Shown: positions 21,878 through 32,976 of the stretch, piece after piece
Layout: each line of letters opens with the position of its first letter
Position numbering within the stretch: the first letter of the stretch is position 1
Assembly (NCBI GenBank): GCA_932521025.1
Contig: OW051470.1
Coordinates: 4,388,501 to 4,452,500 of the forward strand
DNA: 64,000 nt
DNA from: Oscheius onirici
Lineage: Eukaryota; Nematoda; Chromadorea; Rhabditida; Rhabditidae
Direction: 5' to 3'
The notes under the pieces: model-generated
Told to the model about the DNA's origin: nothing
Seen by the model: the letters and a program-made list of their open reading frames with translations, nothing else
Database searches by the model: none
Position numbers and translations under genes: made by a program

Positions 21878-23317
21878 TTATTTACAAAAAGCATTTTCCA
21901 ACTTCTTCAAAAGCAGAATAACATTTTGCACGGTGAACATCTCGCCGTCGTTTGCTACAATTTGACCTCCCAATTCACTCTCGTCGAGCCAAACGAAACC
22001 TCTGGGAGCAGAGACAAAAACGACCAATTCATCGCCAGTTCTGACATCCATAAGATTCCTCTAAACGGTCTCCGTTGAGTAAAAGTAGTGTGCATACCGT
22101 GAGCATCCTGTATTTTCTTCGAGCTGCAAACTCCAAGACGCCAAAAACTTCTGATATTCCGAAGATTAGGGTTTGGCGGGAGAGATAGTTGTCTCGGTTA
22201 ACAAAATCCAAAGCCTGGCAAAGAGGAGTGACGGCATCAATTTGCTGTACATGTAGAGAATAACCTAAAGACGTTCTCTGCAGAAGCAGCAACACCTACA
22301 AGAGAGAGGGTACATCAAGTTTGTGAAAAGCTGGGCATAGGGCTTGACGTATTTGATCGGTTCCAGCAATTCAGAACAGTCAAACTCGTCCATATCGTCT
22401 GTGACCTTCTTCTGGAGAACAGTGGAAGCTCTATTTAGAACCTGAAGAACTGTCAAACAAAAATAAACAGAGACCAAACCTTCTTGTCGACATAGAAGGT
22501 AACTTTTCCTTCCGGATATATTTCGGATACTCTAATCGGAAGTTTCAAGCGGAAGTCGCAATCCTTGTGAGGATGAAAAGGGCTCGGTAGTTTATTTTTT
22601 GAATTTGAAAGAACCCTCTTTGTTTTGTGCTGACCACTCGGAAAGGTCTTTCCGGTCCTTTTAGTGAAAAGATCCATGACTTGGGTCCGAGTGAACAAGC
22701 TGTTACTTTCAGGAACCTCAGGGTCTTCAGGGTTGCTTATTGTCAGAAAGCTACAATCGTGAGGTTTGAAATGCCCGAGGATCGAAATCTATTAGAAATG
22801 TAGAAAAGTTTTGATCTGTACCAACCATTGTATTCACGTATTCTTTGTTTACGGCGTATTGGAAACACTCTTTGGCGAAATGAGGATGGAGACACCAACG
22901 GAAAGTGGCTTCATGGATCTGTTCGAACGACAGACTTTCGGAAACCAACAGAATCTCGACCAAAATGTCATGACTATACCCACAGTTCGACGGATCGTCC
23001 TCACGGAAGTCTGAAAGAGAGATCAAACGGATAGAATCGATGGCTCACACTTCCAGTCCTTTAGCTGACACAAATCAAGGATGTTCTGTAAGATGCCGAC
23101 TTCCACATCAACTACACACTCTTTCAAACCAACGACTCCATCAAAACGTTTGGAATACAAACGAAGCAGCTGAAATTGCATTGTATTCCGAATAATAGAA
23201 ACCCACGGATCTATTGAAATTGATCTGCCTTCCGTTTCGGCAAATGATTCGCACTTCTTCTGTATCAATGTTCACAGCTGGTTCAGACGAAGAAGAACTA
23301 TTTGAGACGAGTTCCAT
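21878..23317 (-). CDS. BTB/Skp1-fold protein 2
   Basis: The chosen ATG (23315-23317) starts MELVSNSSSSSEPAVNIDTEE, then VRIICRNGRQINFNRSV, a Skp1/BTB-like first strand pair. Next come LKECVVDVEVGILQNILDLCQ and DDPSNCGYSHDILVEILLVSESLSFEQIHE, matching the helices of the Skp1/BTB fold. Seven or so exons follow. One has a basic PSGQHKTKRVLSNSKNK segment, another LLEPIKYVKPYAQLFTNLM, and the C-terminus is GDELVVFVSAPRGFVWLDE...LENAFCK, which may be a Tudor-like barrel but is not certain. The stop is TAA at 21878-21880. The function is unknown beyond likely adaptor roles. Confidence 0.6.
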
Positions 23318-23888
23318 ATTAGAGAAAAGCAAGAAGAATAGGACCAGAAACAAAACTCATTGCCGTGCGAATCAATACTGGCGACGGAAAACGAAGAGGC
23401 GGGAAAGGGCTGAGACTGAGACAGACAGCTGGGATAAAGTACAAACAAGAAGAGACCGTCTCGAAAATGATTCGTGTGTCTAATTGAGCACACTCCTATT
23501 CCGGGCGTACAGGCTAGCGAAAAAAGAGGCAACGTGATATGACTGGAAACATTGTAATCTAGGTCCGGAAAAAGTGAAGACAAATAATAAAGAAAGGTTT
23601 TGTTTAGAGATGAGCTTAGAACAGGATTTGTCGGTTATTTTCACCCGGTTTGAAGGAGTGCGCAATTTATACAGTAACTAGCAATTTTCTGGCGGGAAAT
23701 CAGCCTAACACTAAACTTGTCTCACCTATATTTGTTGCGTTAATTGCTGCAATTTTGTTCAGAAAACTACTTTGCAAACCTCTGCCTTGTATGTAGGCTG
23801 CATGTGTGACATATTTGTGTGCATAAAAACTACTGTGCTGTATTTCTCAGGTCTATTTTGCTCTTTTTACCTTTGTTTTTATAGGAAA

Positions 23889-26385
23889 ATGGTTTTCAAT
23901 GTTCGCTGTGAAAAATGCCCACACGAAAACAAAAGCTACGACCTCTTCAACTTTGCGGAACACTATGCAGCTGTTCACCTCGGTAAGTTATTGCTAAACG
24001 TTTTGTGGAAAATCGATTTTAAAATGCGCTACCGGCTTTGTGTGTGTGCGTGTGAAGCTAAAATTTGTGGCTCGTGTATTGCAAGCGTTTAGTGCGCCGC
24101 ACGCGCGACCCGGGTTCGATCCCCGCCGGGGACTAATTTTTTTGCTTTGTATTTTTAAGTTCCAAATGATGATAGCAGGTGCGTGCACGTGTGTTTTTTT
24201 CTTGTTTTGCACTTTTGGGACTATTGCGAGCCGCAGGCGAAGTGTAAGTCAGAGGGACAGAAGGACAGGGACTGTCACTTTAACTGTTATCTGTTTTGAA
24301 AAGATCAAAACTAAGTCCCTTAGCCCCGGAGGGGCGTAGCACAACTTATACTAAAAAATTTCCGACATTCCACTATTTGTTTCAGGAGGATTTCATATGT
24401 TCACCTGCCCGAGTTGTCGAATGCGCTTTGCTTCAAACTTCAGCGCTAATTATCACGTGGCGAACTGCTGGGATCAGACAGCTTCCGTAGGGGTTTTGCT
24501 TGGTTCGGAGAACTGCAAAGCATTTTAGATATCTTCTTATTCGCGATCGTTCAAAGTTACTGATCTTGAAGACGTCGACGAACTTAAGGCAGCTGTGGAA
24601 AACGCCGTGAGCCAGGCCGCTGAACGTCTTGTGGAAGAAAAATGTCATAATTTCAAAGTAGTTAAATGTGCAGTTTTCAGTGGAAATGCACCGCAAATCC
24701 GAGGATATGGATGTCGAACGGGCAAATGGAACCAACAACTATGATTCGCCTTGCCCCCTTTACAGGCAAACTACTCAGCGTGATCGTGACGATGAAAGAA
24801 GAAGCCATGATCGAAGGCGTTCGAGAAGTAATGAAAAGAGGAGAGGTAGGTCTCCAATTGGCAGAGATCGTAGTTATGAACGAAGGAGCTATCATGAGAA
24901 AAAGGATAGAAGACGCGCCGACCCTCAGAGGTTAGCTACGAACTGTTGATATCAAAACGAAGTTTCAGAATTTCAAGGGTTAAGTCGATCCCTCTCCCTC
25001 CTCCTAGACCGTTGACCCCCACTTACGGCTACAACTCGACGGTAGAATATCCTCCTCAAATGTACGGCCAACGAAACCCTCCGTACCCCTACGGTTACCC
25101 ACCACTTGTCTACCCCCGGTAATGTGCATACGATTTTTACAAAGCAAGTCTTTTTAGGCCTACCCAAAATATCAGCCCAACTTTGTTTGGAGGTGGGGAT
25201 TACAGAACTATTTCAGGAGAAAGTATGTCTAAACGTAGGTCTAGGATCACAGCTTATATGCCAGATTATAGTTACTGGTCCGATGCAAGTGGCTAATATG
25301 AAGCTGTTCAGTGAAAAAACGGACGTCACGGATTCCGTGCTCGAACTCGATTCTCCCAAGGGCTTTATTCAGATGCACTTTAATTCCAAGGTAAAAATAA
25401 TCTAACACAAACAAAAGAAACTTTTCAGTTTCTGAGCGACGCATCTCCCTATTTCAAAAAACTGTTCAGTTCGTCCGAGTTTCTCAATTCTGCTGATAGG
25501 AGACTGACTATCTGTCGCCCCTTTGTCACCTTCGTCGATGTCATGAACGCTCTTCATTATAAAACGCTGCCATGGAAAATGCGTTGTAGGCAATATTTCT
25601 CGTTGGGAAATCGTGAGTTTGAATGTTTTTATTCACTATCATTCCATTTAGTTCATCGAATCTATCGAGCTTTGAAAGAGGCTCGAGAGCTTGAGCTCCC
25701 TGCCGTAACCAGCTTCCTGGGCGAAAGTCTCTTCCGTTCAAGATGTTTCGCTGGTGAAGAAATCACAGACTGTACCACATGTCTGGAGCGCGTTGTGTTG
25801 GCCTTGCACTTCGGCCTCGAGATTCCGGAGGTCAGTTCTCCCTTATACTCGTTGCCAAATAGAAATGTGATGTACTTTCCGCTTCATAACCATTTTAGCC
25901 ACTAAAAAAAGTGCAAATTTTTCCCACACAAACTTCGAATTCATCTGTAAAAAACTCAAAAACAATAATTTTCTATAAAGACATATGGCCTACTTTATGC
26001 GTCAAGTATTTGCATTCGCATGCGAAAAATGGGATCAGACAGCTTCCGTAGCTTGTATACCTGATGCTTTTTTTAGATTTCGTAGTTTTTGCAGATGAAT
26101 TCGGGTCTGTAAACAATGGGAGAATACGCAACTTTTTATTGGTTAAATTGCATATGGCATTACGCAAAATTTGCGTACGAACTATTCGCTCATGACTATT
26201 GGCAACAGCTACATCCGCAAATATAATGCCAATTTCAGGATTTAAAGTTTCCCGAAGAATGCTGTAGAAAGTGGCTGTCAGACTGCGCCACCCACAGTTG
26301 TGCTCCCGAACTGGATATGGTTTCTGATGTCCAGCGCTATCTGACGAACCGCTTTATGAGTCGTTTCCCGGGTTTGTACAAGTAA
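23889..26385 (+). CDS. Zinc-finger / arginine-rich / BTB fusion protein
   Basis: The gene begins MVFNVRCEKCPHENKSYDLFNFAEHYAAVH and continues in the next exon with FTCPSCRMRFASNFSANYHVANC, two C2H2/C2HC-like fingers. A middle exon set encodes an Arg/Asp/Ser-rich stretch (RDRDDERRSHDRRRSRSNEKRR), then a Pro/Tyr-rich linker (YPPQMYGQRNPPYPYGYPP). The C-terminal half is BTB-like: SPYFKKLFSSSEFL, LTICRPFVTFVDVMNALHY and a helical end, to TAA at 26383-26385. Starting at 23889 follows an acceptor-like TTTTATAG. Classic ZBTB proteins have BTB first and fingers last; here the order is reversed. Two introns are enlarged (about 23982-24384 with a tRNA-like repeat, and 25835-26238). Confidence 0.65.
24062..24134 (+). 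repeat. tRNA-like (SINE-type) sequence in an intron
   Basis: GTGGCTCGTGT resembles a box A and GGGTTCGATCCCC is a perfect box B, about 40 bases apart, followed by CGCCGGGGAC and a T-rich run. The 5' and 3' ends do not form an acceptor stem, so it is not a functional tRNA but probably a SINE or tRNA pseudogene. It lies in the first intron of the zinc-finger/BTB gene. Confidence 0.5.
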
Positions 26386-26432
26386 TGCACTTTTTGTTAA
26401 CTAGTCTTTCTGTCGTTAATCATAAATATAGT

Positions 26433-27892
26433 TTACTTTTCACGACATGGTTTTAACTTGAATACGTAGAAATCGTGGTACATAATTGCATGCTGATGAC
26501 ATTGTAAACGCAGCAGTCTGAGAATAAAGGTGTGATACGGAGTAACGGAATACAGGGTGAAAAGTGGACTGACAATGGGAACGAGCAGAATACTGTTCAG
26601 AACGTATTTCCCAAACTCTAGCAATGGATGATGGTATTGGGAGAAAGCACTGTAAGTATAGACTGTAGTTCCGAGAAAAAGAATGACGGGTAGAAGGGCC
26701 TGGATTCCCATCGTCTGTAAAAAAAGTTTTATAACTCGATTCTCCATACCTTCAGGAAGGTCGTATGCATCTTTTTCATAGTACAGTCAACTCTCGATAT
26801 AACGTACGCCCAAGGCGTAAACCTGGTGCAACCCTTCTTTTTTCAATTTTCTCGTAAAATTTTTCAAATTTTGGAATCTAATAGAGAAAAATATGACTAA
26901 TAATTTGACACAAGAAATAAATTGTTTTTCGAAAATTATCAGAGAAAAACCTCGCACCAAATTTGCGCCAGCAAAAGTGTATTTTGCGTTTTTCTCCGAA
27001 AATTTTCGGAATTTTTTTTAGTTCTTGTGTCAAATTATTTGTCATATTTTTCTCTATTAGATTCCGAAATTTGACCAAAAAATTTAAAAAAAATAGGTTG
27101 CACAAGGTTTGCGCCGGTTGTACGTTATATCGAGTTGACTGTAGTCGAAATCATGTTGTCCATTTTCAGACGCTGATAGATCAGACCTTAAAATATCGCT
27201 GCCCAAACCATGGCCTTTTTTCCAAGAAGAGTCGGGGAAATAGGCACGCCAGTCTTTATAATTGAGAACGCTGAAAATGGCAGAGTCTGAGCTGAATTTT
27301 TTTCCCAAGACCTATTTAAACTCACTGTTTCTGCTCACTTCTGGATGGATTCGAAGCAAAACTGAGAGCCATTCACGATTGCAGATTTCAATCATGAAAA
27401 TAAACTGTAAAAGGAAATCGGCAGAGTTGGAATGGATACAAGAAGGAGCAGAATAATAAATAATTGGGAGAAGAATAATGAAATTTTTTGACCTGGAGCA
27501 GGATGATGAAGAGCATAGTTGCGATAAGAAAAACTCAGTATGATTGACCAATTCAAATGAGTAAATAGACTGATAATTAGTGCCAGTCTGAATGAATCTG
27601 CCTAGTTAGAGGAATAGTTATACACTCAGTATAACACATCTTCACGGAAACGAGATGGCAGAAACCATATGCGATATAAACGAAGCTGTTTTCGAGAGGA
27701 ATCACTCAGAAAGAAACAGTGGGACAATAGAGAAGTCCTTCTCGCCTTGGTTGTAGCATACATGTCAAAAAGTCCGAACTTGTGAAATTGAGCAGAAGGA
27801 GAGTATGTCCTGGTCTTCCTAGGAGTCTTCTTCAGAATGGCGTAGAGGAGAAGCAGATTGAGGACCAAACCGCAGACGAGCCATATGGACAT
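26433..27892 (-). pseudogene. Serpentine (nematode 7TM) chemoreceptor, disrupted
   Basis: The upstream exon (from 27892) gives a membrane segment WLVCGLVLNLLLLYAIL followed by KKTPRKTRTYS. The last exons encode the loop MKKMHTTFLK, then TMGIQALLPVILFLGTTVYTYSAF and LEFGKYVLNSILLVPIVSPLFTLYSVTPY, ending RLLRLQ...CREK. This is the TM6-TM7 pattern (K-x-x-H-x-x-[FL]-L-x-x-[LM]-x-I-Q-x-x-[LI]-P) of srh/str/srd-type receptors. A 358-bp MITE interrupts the exon between MDNMIST and the following loop, introducing stops. The N-terminus abuts a repeat and lacks a leader. Only five or six membrane segments can be assembled. It is most likely a freshly inactivated receptor. Confidence 0.65.
26784..27141. 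mobile_element. MITE (pogo/Tc1-like), copy B, 358 bp, inside an exon
   Basis: The same terminal repeats as copy A, flanked by TA (26782-26783 and 27142-27143). The right repeat lacks two bases present in copy A (GAGTTGACTG against GAGAATTGACTG). Removing the element plus one TA restores a continuous receptor reading frame across the site, so the insertion point lies in coding sequence. Confidence 0.9.
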
Positions 27893-27899
27893 GAACCAG

Positions 27900-28330
27900 G
27901 GATGGGCGATCAGCCAATTTTTGTGCGAGCGCGATCAGCTGCTCCCGGTTTCATGCGAGCGCGAGCACGATCAGACTTTTTGATCGCAAACGAGCGCGAT
28001 CGCACTACCAGTTGCTCGCATGCAAGGGTGATGTTCTGCAAAGTTGTAGCTTGTGATCTCCTCTACAAGATTGTAGAACATCGCGAACCTTGAAAATGAG
28101 TGCTTGTAGTCGAAAAACTGAAAATGACTCAAAAGGTCAAACTGACGCTAAATAAGCTGTGTAAGTGCTCAAACCTTAGATAATCAGTGGAAAAGGATAA
28201 TAATAGCTTACTTACACTTTATTTATCATTTGTCCTTCTTTACGGAGCGATTTGAAGTGAAAAACCTATGGTATACTTTATCCCCCCCCCCCCGCGCTGA
28301 ATGGCCACAGGGGGGGGGGGGGGGTATGGG
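27900..28330. repeat. Repeat cluster with CGAGCGCGATCA and a C/G-run palindrome
   Basis: Degenerate repeats of GCGAGCGCGATCAG occupy 27925-28020. Then follows a unit related to the TTGTAGnnnTTGATnTnCTCTACAA family (28030-28080), also seen at 8.3, 9.1 and 54.5 kb. At 28282-28325, runs of 12 C and 14 G flank a 22-base centre with GAATGGCCACA and form a hairpin. No gene is recognised here. Confidence 0.6.
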
Positions 28331-28556
28331 AGCAGAGCGATGAGCAGCAAATCGTTGAGTAGAGTTCAAGAAATCGCGGGAATAATGGTAAATCTGATAG
28401 AAAGTCCAGTTTGTGATTTGGAGCACATGATCCCATGCTCGTGTTGCAGACTAATCACCTACCTCAGCTCTCTAATCGAGTTCCCTACAATTATTTCGAA
28501 AAGACAAAAGAGGGAATATAGTTTAGACATACTTCATTAACATCGACCTCAATCCT

Positions 28557-31400
28557 TCATCTGCCTTCTAGATCGGCTGCAGTCTTCTCGAGGGACATTT
28601 TCACACGATGAATCCGGAGTTTGTACATTACGAAGACGAACAGGCCGAGGAGAGCTATGATAGCTAAAATGATGCCGCCCCAGAGGATGAGATTTTTCGT
28701 GTTCTGGACTGTCATATCTCCCTCATGTGGATCGTTGAATCGTCCGGCGAGTATTTGACCCGTATGCAATGAAGCGAGAATCTTTAGTTTAAGATCCTTC
28801 TGGGGCAGATTCGGCAACAGAAGATGGAGACCATTCGAATGGACGACTTGGTCTTGTTTGTCGCAATTCTTCGTAAAGTCGTAGGAGGGGACTTTTCGAC
28901 TGTTTATCTTCCAGACTACAGCTTTTCCGACATGGTAGGCGGTGTCGTCGACCATCAGACGATAGCTGTGATTGGCTTCGACTTGAAACTCGTTCTGGAT
29001 AGAGTCGAGGATCAGTGGCTTAAAAGGATAACCGGTGCATGGATCGACTTGTTCCGTCTGATGAAAAGATTGGTTAGAGTTTAATAATACAAGGTTAGCA
29101 ACGCCCTTCCAGGGCTAAAATAGAAATTCATGACTTCGCTCCGTCCCTTTCATTCCTCCTTTGTTACTCTCCTCCAGTCACGCTCCCTGACCCTCCAAAG
29201 AAACTACCGAAATTCTATTGGAACCCGCTCCCTCTCAAGCCTAGTTTCAAAATGTTGGACCTGAACGGGTCGCCCGGCCCGTTCCTAGCTTCAGTGAGTC
29301 TCAATCCTACTGTCCCTTACTGTCCCTTCTTCCCTTAACACACACAGAGACCTGGGAGCAATTTAAAATAGACAAGGTTGGCAACGCCCTTCCAGGGCTA
29401 CAGTTACCTACTATCCCCCATTTTTTCCTTCACCTGAACCACTTGAAAACTGTTTCTGTATGGGAACTTCCAAAATCAGAAGCAAAGTCTTCGCACTTGT
29501 TTGTCTCCCAATAGTGGCTTGTCTAAACTTGATACACTAACTCTTTCCCCTTAATTGTGCGCACAAATTGCTCCATTTTGATTGCCAATTAAAGCTTCCG
29601 ACAGACACACTAACACACACACACAGAGACCTGGGAGCAATTTAAAGTGAATGTTACTACCTCAACTGCCTTCTCCTTGGTCTTTTCCTCATAGTTTTCC
29701 ATTCCGCGACATTTGGCCAGAAGAGCACAATCATTCTTCTGGGGATCGGTTTGACACGATTCCGTCTGGATGAACAGTCCGGCTCCCTTGTACTGTTTCA
29801 TGTCTGCCGTACCATTCCACATTGCCAGGAATTTCGAAGTGAACCGTTTCTAAAAATTCTGTCGAAAAAAGCAAGAGAAGAACTCACATGTATCTCTGTT
29901 CTCAAAAGAGGAGGAACAATTGAACTGAAGAGTGGAATTCCCCTTTCCGAATAGGGCCAGTGGTCGAAAATGGCCTCCAGATGAGCTTGGTGTTCCATGA
30001 ATTTGCCTTTCAGAAAATGGTTGCCAAAGTAGACTGGGTCGTCTCGATTGAGCTTCATCATGGAAAGATGTCCTTTTCTCGTTTTGACAGAGTACATCAA
30101 ATGACACTTGTGTTCTATTGTGGCCCTTTCTCCACACATCTGCTCGTTGCAACAGCAGGCCGAACAACAGCTCCACGACTCCCAGACCATTTCCAGTTTG
30201 AGATTTTCCGTCGGAAAGGTCAGATTCGTCAGATTCCAGATGCTGTCCCACTTCTCGAAGAGTTCATAAGTGTCGGGGATCGAGGAGAGATCGTCGACTG
30301 TTGTAACCAAGGAATCGACGTTGATTACCACATTCGTGGCCTCTTCAATACCGTCTTTTGTCTAAATTACTTGTATGAACAGATAGAAAAGGAGATACCT
30401 CGACACATTGAAAAGTAGCTCCGTGTTTGACATTCTGAACTTCTTGGAGTTGTTTGACAGCTCTTTGCACTTCTACTCCATCGAGACCTATCAACAAATT
30501 TCGGGGAAATGATCGGAAGAACTCGATTGAAGGATCGATTTGAAATCGTCCATTGCCAGTCAAATAGCTGCTATCATCTTCTCGAATCTGTCCACCCACG
30601 TCTCTTCTGATCGACTGGATCAGATGTGTGCTCAAACTGACGTCTTTCTCGATGAGCGAATGCACAGCACGGAGCAGAACAGTCTGCACAGGAAGCTGAT
30701 AGGTCGAGCCTGAGGGATCTGTCCGATTTGGATACTTCTCCAGTCGAGCGTCAAATGGATGTGTGTAAAAATCTCTGAAACAATCTTTATTTATACAGTA
30801 TGAAAACGAACCTTTTCGGTAGAAGATGAAGCTTGTTTTGTCGGTGAGTCTTCTTGGAGCAGCTGTAGCAGGGGACCTCAAAAGGCAGACCAGATTCTGG
30901 GAATAGTTGAACAGTAATGGATTCGCCCTTTCTCCTTTGACTACAAACTTCCTTCTCGGCATATTCGCTCATTCTGAAAACTGGATCCTGTAGGACAGTC
31001 TGTCGAAACATCTGTCCGTCCCGGTCGCTGTGCTCCCAACTCTGTGTCAGTATCTTCTCCCACTGTGGATTCGTTCTCGTCTCCAATTTCTTCGTCTTCT
31101 TGTTGAAGACCTCTCGTTCGATTGGAAGCATATCCCTCCAGCTGAGTTCATCTTTTGGCCAGATCACCAACCCAGAATTGTCATTTGGTCGAAAGTAGTA
31201 GGCAAGGAAAGTGACTGCCCGTGGAAGGAACAGTGTTTTTTCCTTTTGGGCTAGGTTAATATTCATTCTTTTGGGCTAGGTTAATAGGTCCTACTTGGAA
31301 AGGGTAGATTCTGGTCCGATCCTTGATTGCTACCGAAAACGAAGGAGATATTAATGAAGATGACGAAGAGACCAAGAAGATGAACAGCCGCAGAGAGCAT
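28557..31400 (-). CDS. Cysteine-rich type I membrane protein, family uncertain
   Basis: A leader (MLSAAVHLLGLFVIFINISFVFG) starts a large extracellular region of roughly 640 residues with PCYSCSKK and the dense cluster CCSACCCNEQMC, plus several N-x-T/S sites. A single membrane span (LILWGGIILAIIALLGLFVFVMY) precedes a short cytoplasmic tail of about 23 residues ending at 28557. About eight exons join cleanly. The layout (leader, Cys-rich ectodomain, one span near the C-terminus) resembles nematode EFF-1/AFF-1 cell-fusion proteins, but I could not confirm homology by eye. The receptor-type alternative is an orphan adhesion protein. The F-box gene lies 82 bp upstream on the same strand, a spacing typical of worm operons. 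One intron (about 29084-29655) carries tandem copies of a dispersed repeat. Confidence 0.6.
29090..29646. repeat. Dispersed repeat R, two tandem partial copies
   Basis: Each copy starts CAAGGTT[AG]GCAACGCCCTTCCAGGGCT and ends GAGACCTGGGAGCAATTTAAA. Copy 1 covers about 29092-29369 and copy 2 about 29375-29646, joined head to tail. Both halves recur as a single longer unit at 43755-44310. They sit in an intron of the type I membrane protein gene. The head-to-tail junction could reflect a tandem, terminal-repeat-like structure. Confidence 0.8.
31241..31285 (-). repeat. Short direct repeat spanning an intron acceptor
   Basis: CTTTTGGGCTAGGTTAAT occurs twice, seven bases apart. On the minus strand each copy contains CTAG followed by CCCAAAAG. 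The first intron of the type I membrane protein (GTAGGACC...CCTAG) is about 44 nt if the distal copy is used as acceptor, and too short (about 19 nt) if the first is used. Confidence 0.75.
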
Positions 31401-31482
31401 CTTTGAACAAAACCCCAAAAAAATATTGTATTCAGTTTTTCTTTTGACTTGTTCATTTTAAGACACTAACGATTATTTAAAA

Positions 31483-32679
31483 TCAGTAGTTATGAGTACA
31501 GCTGGCAGTAGATAGACAGTAGTCGTATTCACAGAAACGACTCTCCCAGTCGCCTTCAGTCTCATGTACAGTTATAGAAAACGCTGATTGTAGTCTTGAG
31601 GCCACTTCCAGTACTCTTCCGTCTTCTAACTTCAGGCGCAAGACTTCAATCTTGAAACGCATCCACATCTGAGAACCAGTTTCGGATGGCTCTTGATGAA
31701 CTAACCTGGTCTCTGTAGACATCTCTCAACAGAGAGTCTACACTTTCGGGAGTCCAGGCCTCTTCAAATCCGAGTTCCGATCTTAATCTAGTTGTCAGAG
31801 AACGATAGGCATCCGTTCCCTGAGAAGATGTGTTGAGAGAGATGTTTGTGGCGGAAATCTTTACACTCGCTACTTTCTGAATATTTAGAATGAAACATAT
31901 GATAGGGTAAACTACTTCAACCATTTGATAGATCTGGTCGTAGGTTATATTTTCTTGTGTGCACTTGAAGGACAAATGAGATGAAGAGATAGAATCCAGA
32001 ATATTGAACTGAACATTTGGTAGAGTGATAGTAACTCCTTTTAAGTCCTAAGGAATCGTTTAAATTAAATTTTTCTCGACCTTCAATTTTAGATTCCTTG
32101 GAATATTCTCAGCTTGATCCCCAGGGCAAGCACCAATACATATTCTATCGAAGCAACTTGTGCCGTTCAAAAGCTGTAAAACTAAACCAGCTGGCACATT
32201 GTTGACACAGAGATCAGTAGTTTTGATATTTTTGTTCATCATGATTTTTTCAGTTTGATCCGCATCGTTTTCGGAAATTTTGGTCTAAATATTCGATTCA
32301 ATTGCATTTTTTTAAGAAAACAACTAACCAAAATGAGAATGTCGACCACGAAATGAAAGAGTTCCTTTGTATCGGGACACTTTAAGTATCGTCTTCTATC
32401 GGTTTTTGGATGGAGCCAGATGTCCTTATAAATGGTCAGAGTAACTGAGAAAAGATACCTTTCCATCTAAATGAAGAACCGAAAAGTTGTTAGTTTTGAC
32501 AGTAAATGCTCTTCGATTTTTGGAAATGTAAGCTGAGAACTCTCGGTTACTTCTACGCATCTTCGCGAATTCGGACATATCCATCTGAATTTCTCTTCAA
32601 GACCTTCCATAAGAGTTTAGACCTTGTTGAGAACGCCGTCGAGGAGGACATCGGGAAGCTGGGAGAGGGATGGGAACAT
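31483..32679 (-). CDS. F-box protein
   Basis: The ATG at 32677-32679 gives MFPSLSQLPDVLLDGVLNK, a good F-box opening (L-x-x-LPDVLLx-x-[IV]L). The next reading includes KFRWICPNSRRCVEVTESS. The remainder, in four or five exons, is an F-box-associated-type region: FHFVVDILIL, CVNNVPAGLVLQLLNGTSCFDRICIG, the helices YDQIYQMVEVVYPIICFILN and SLLRDVYRDQ, ending SRFCEYDYCLSTASCTHNY at 31483. Splicing of the first two exons could not be resolved with certainty. It is placed between alkaline ceramidase and the type I membrane protein on one strand, with gaps of 297 and 82 bp. Confidence 0.6.
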
Positions 32680-32976
32680 GGAACTGGAAAGAACAGGCGA
32701 AATCAAGCGAACGAGTCAATGGCAAGACGACCAGCTGTTGGTTTGAGAGGCGGACGAGAAAAAGCCTGGAACTGCTTGAGAGGCTGTAATATTGAAAGAA
32801 AACTATGTTTCTGTTTGTAGTTTGTGCTAAAACATGAGAAAGTTAAAAAAAGTTTATGCTAGAAATTTCAAAATAACCGGGACGGATGACTGTTAGCACC
32901 AGGAAAATGAGGAAGGGACTAGAGAAAACAATCTGATCTCCGGGAGTAAAGCTCTGTTATTTTCTTTTGGATGAGA

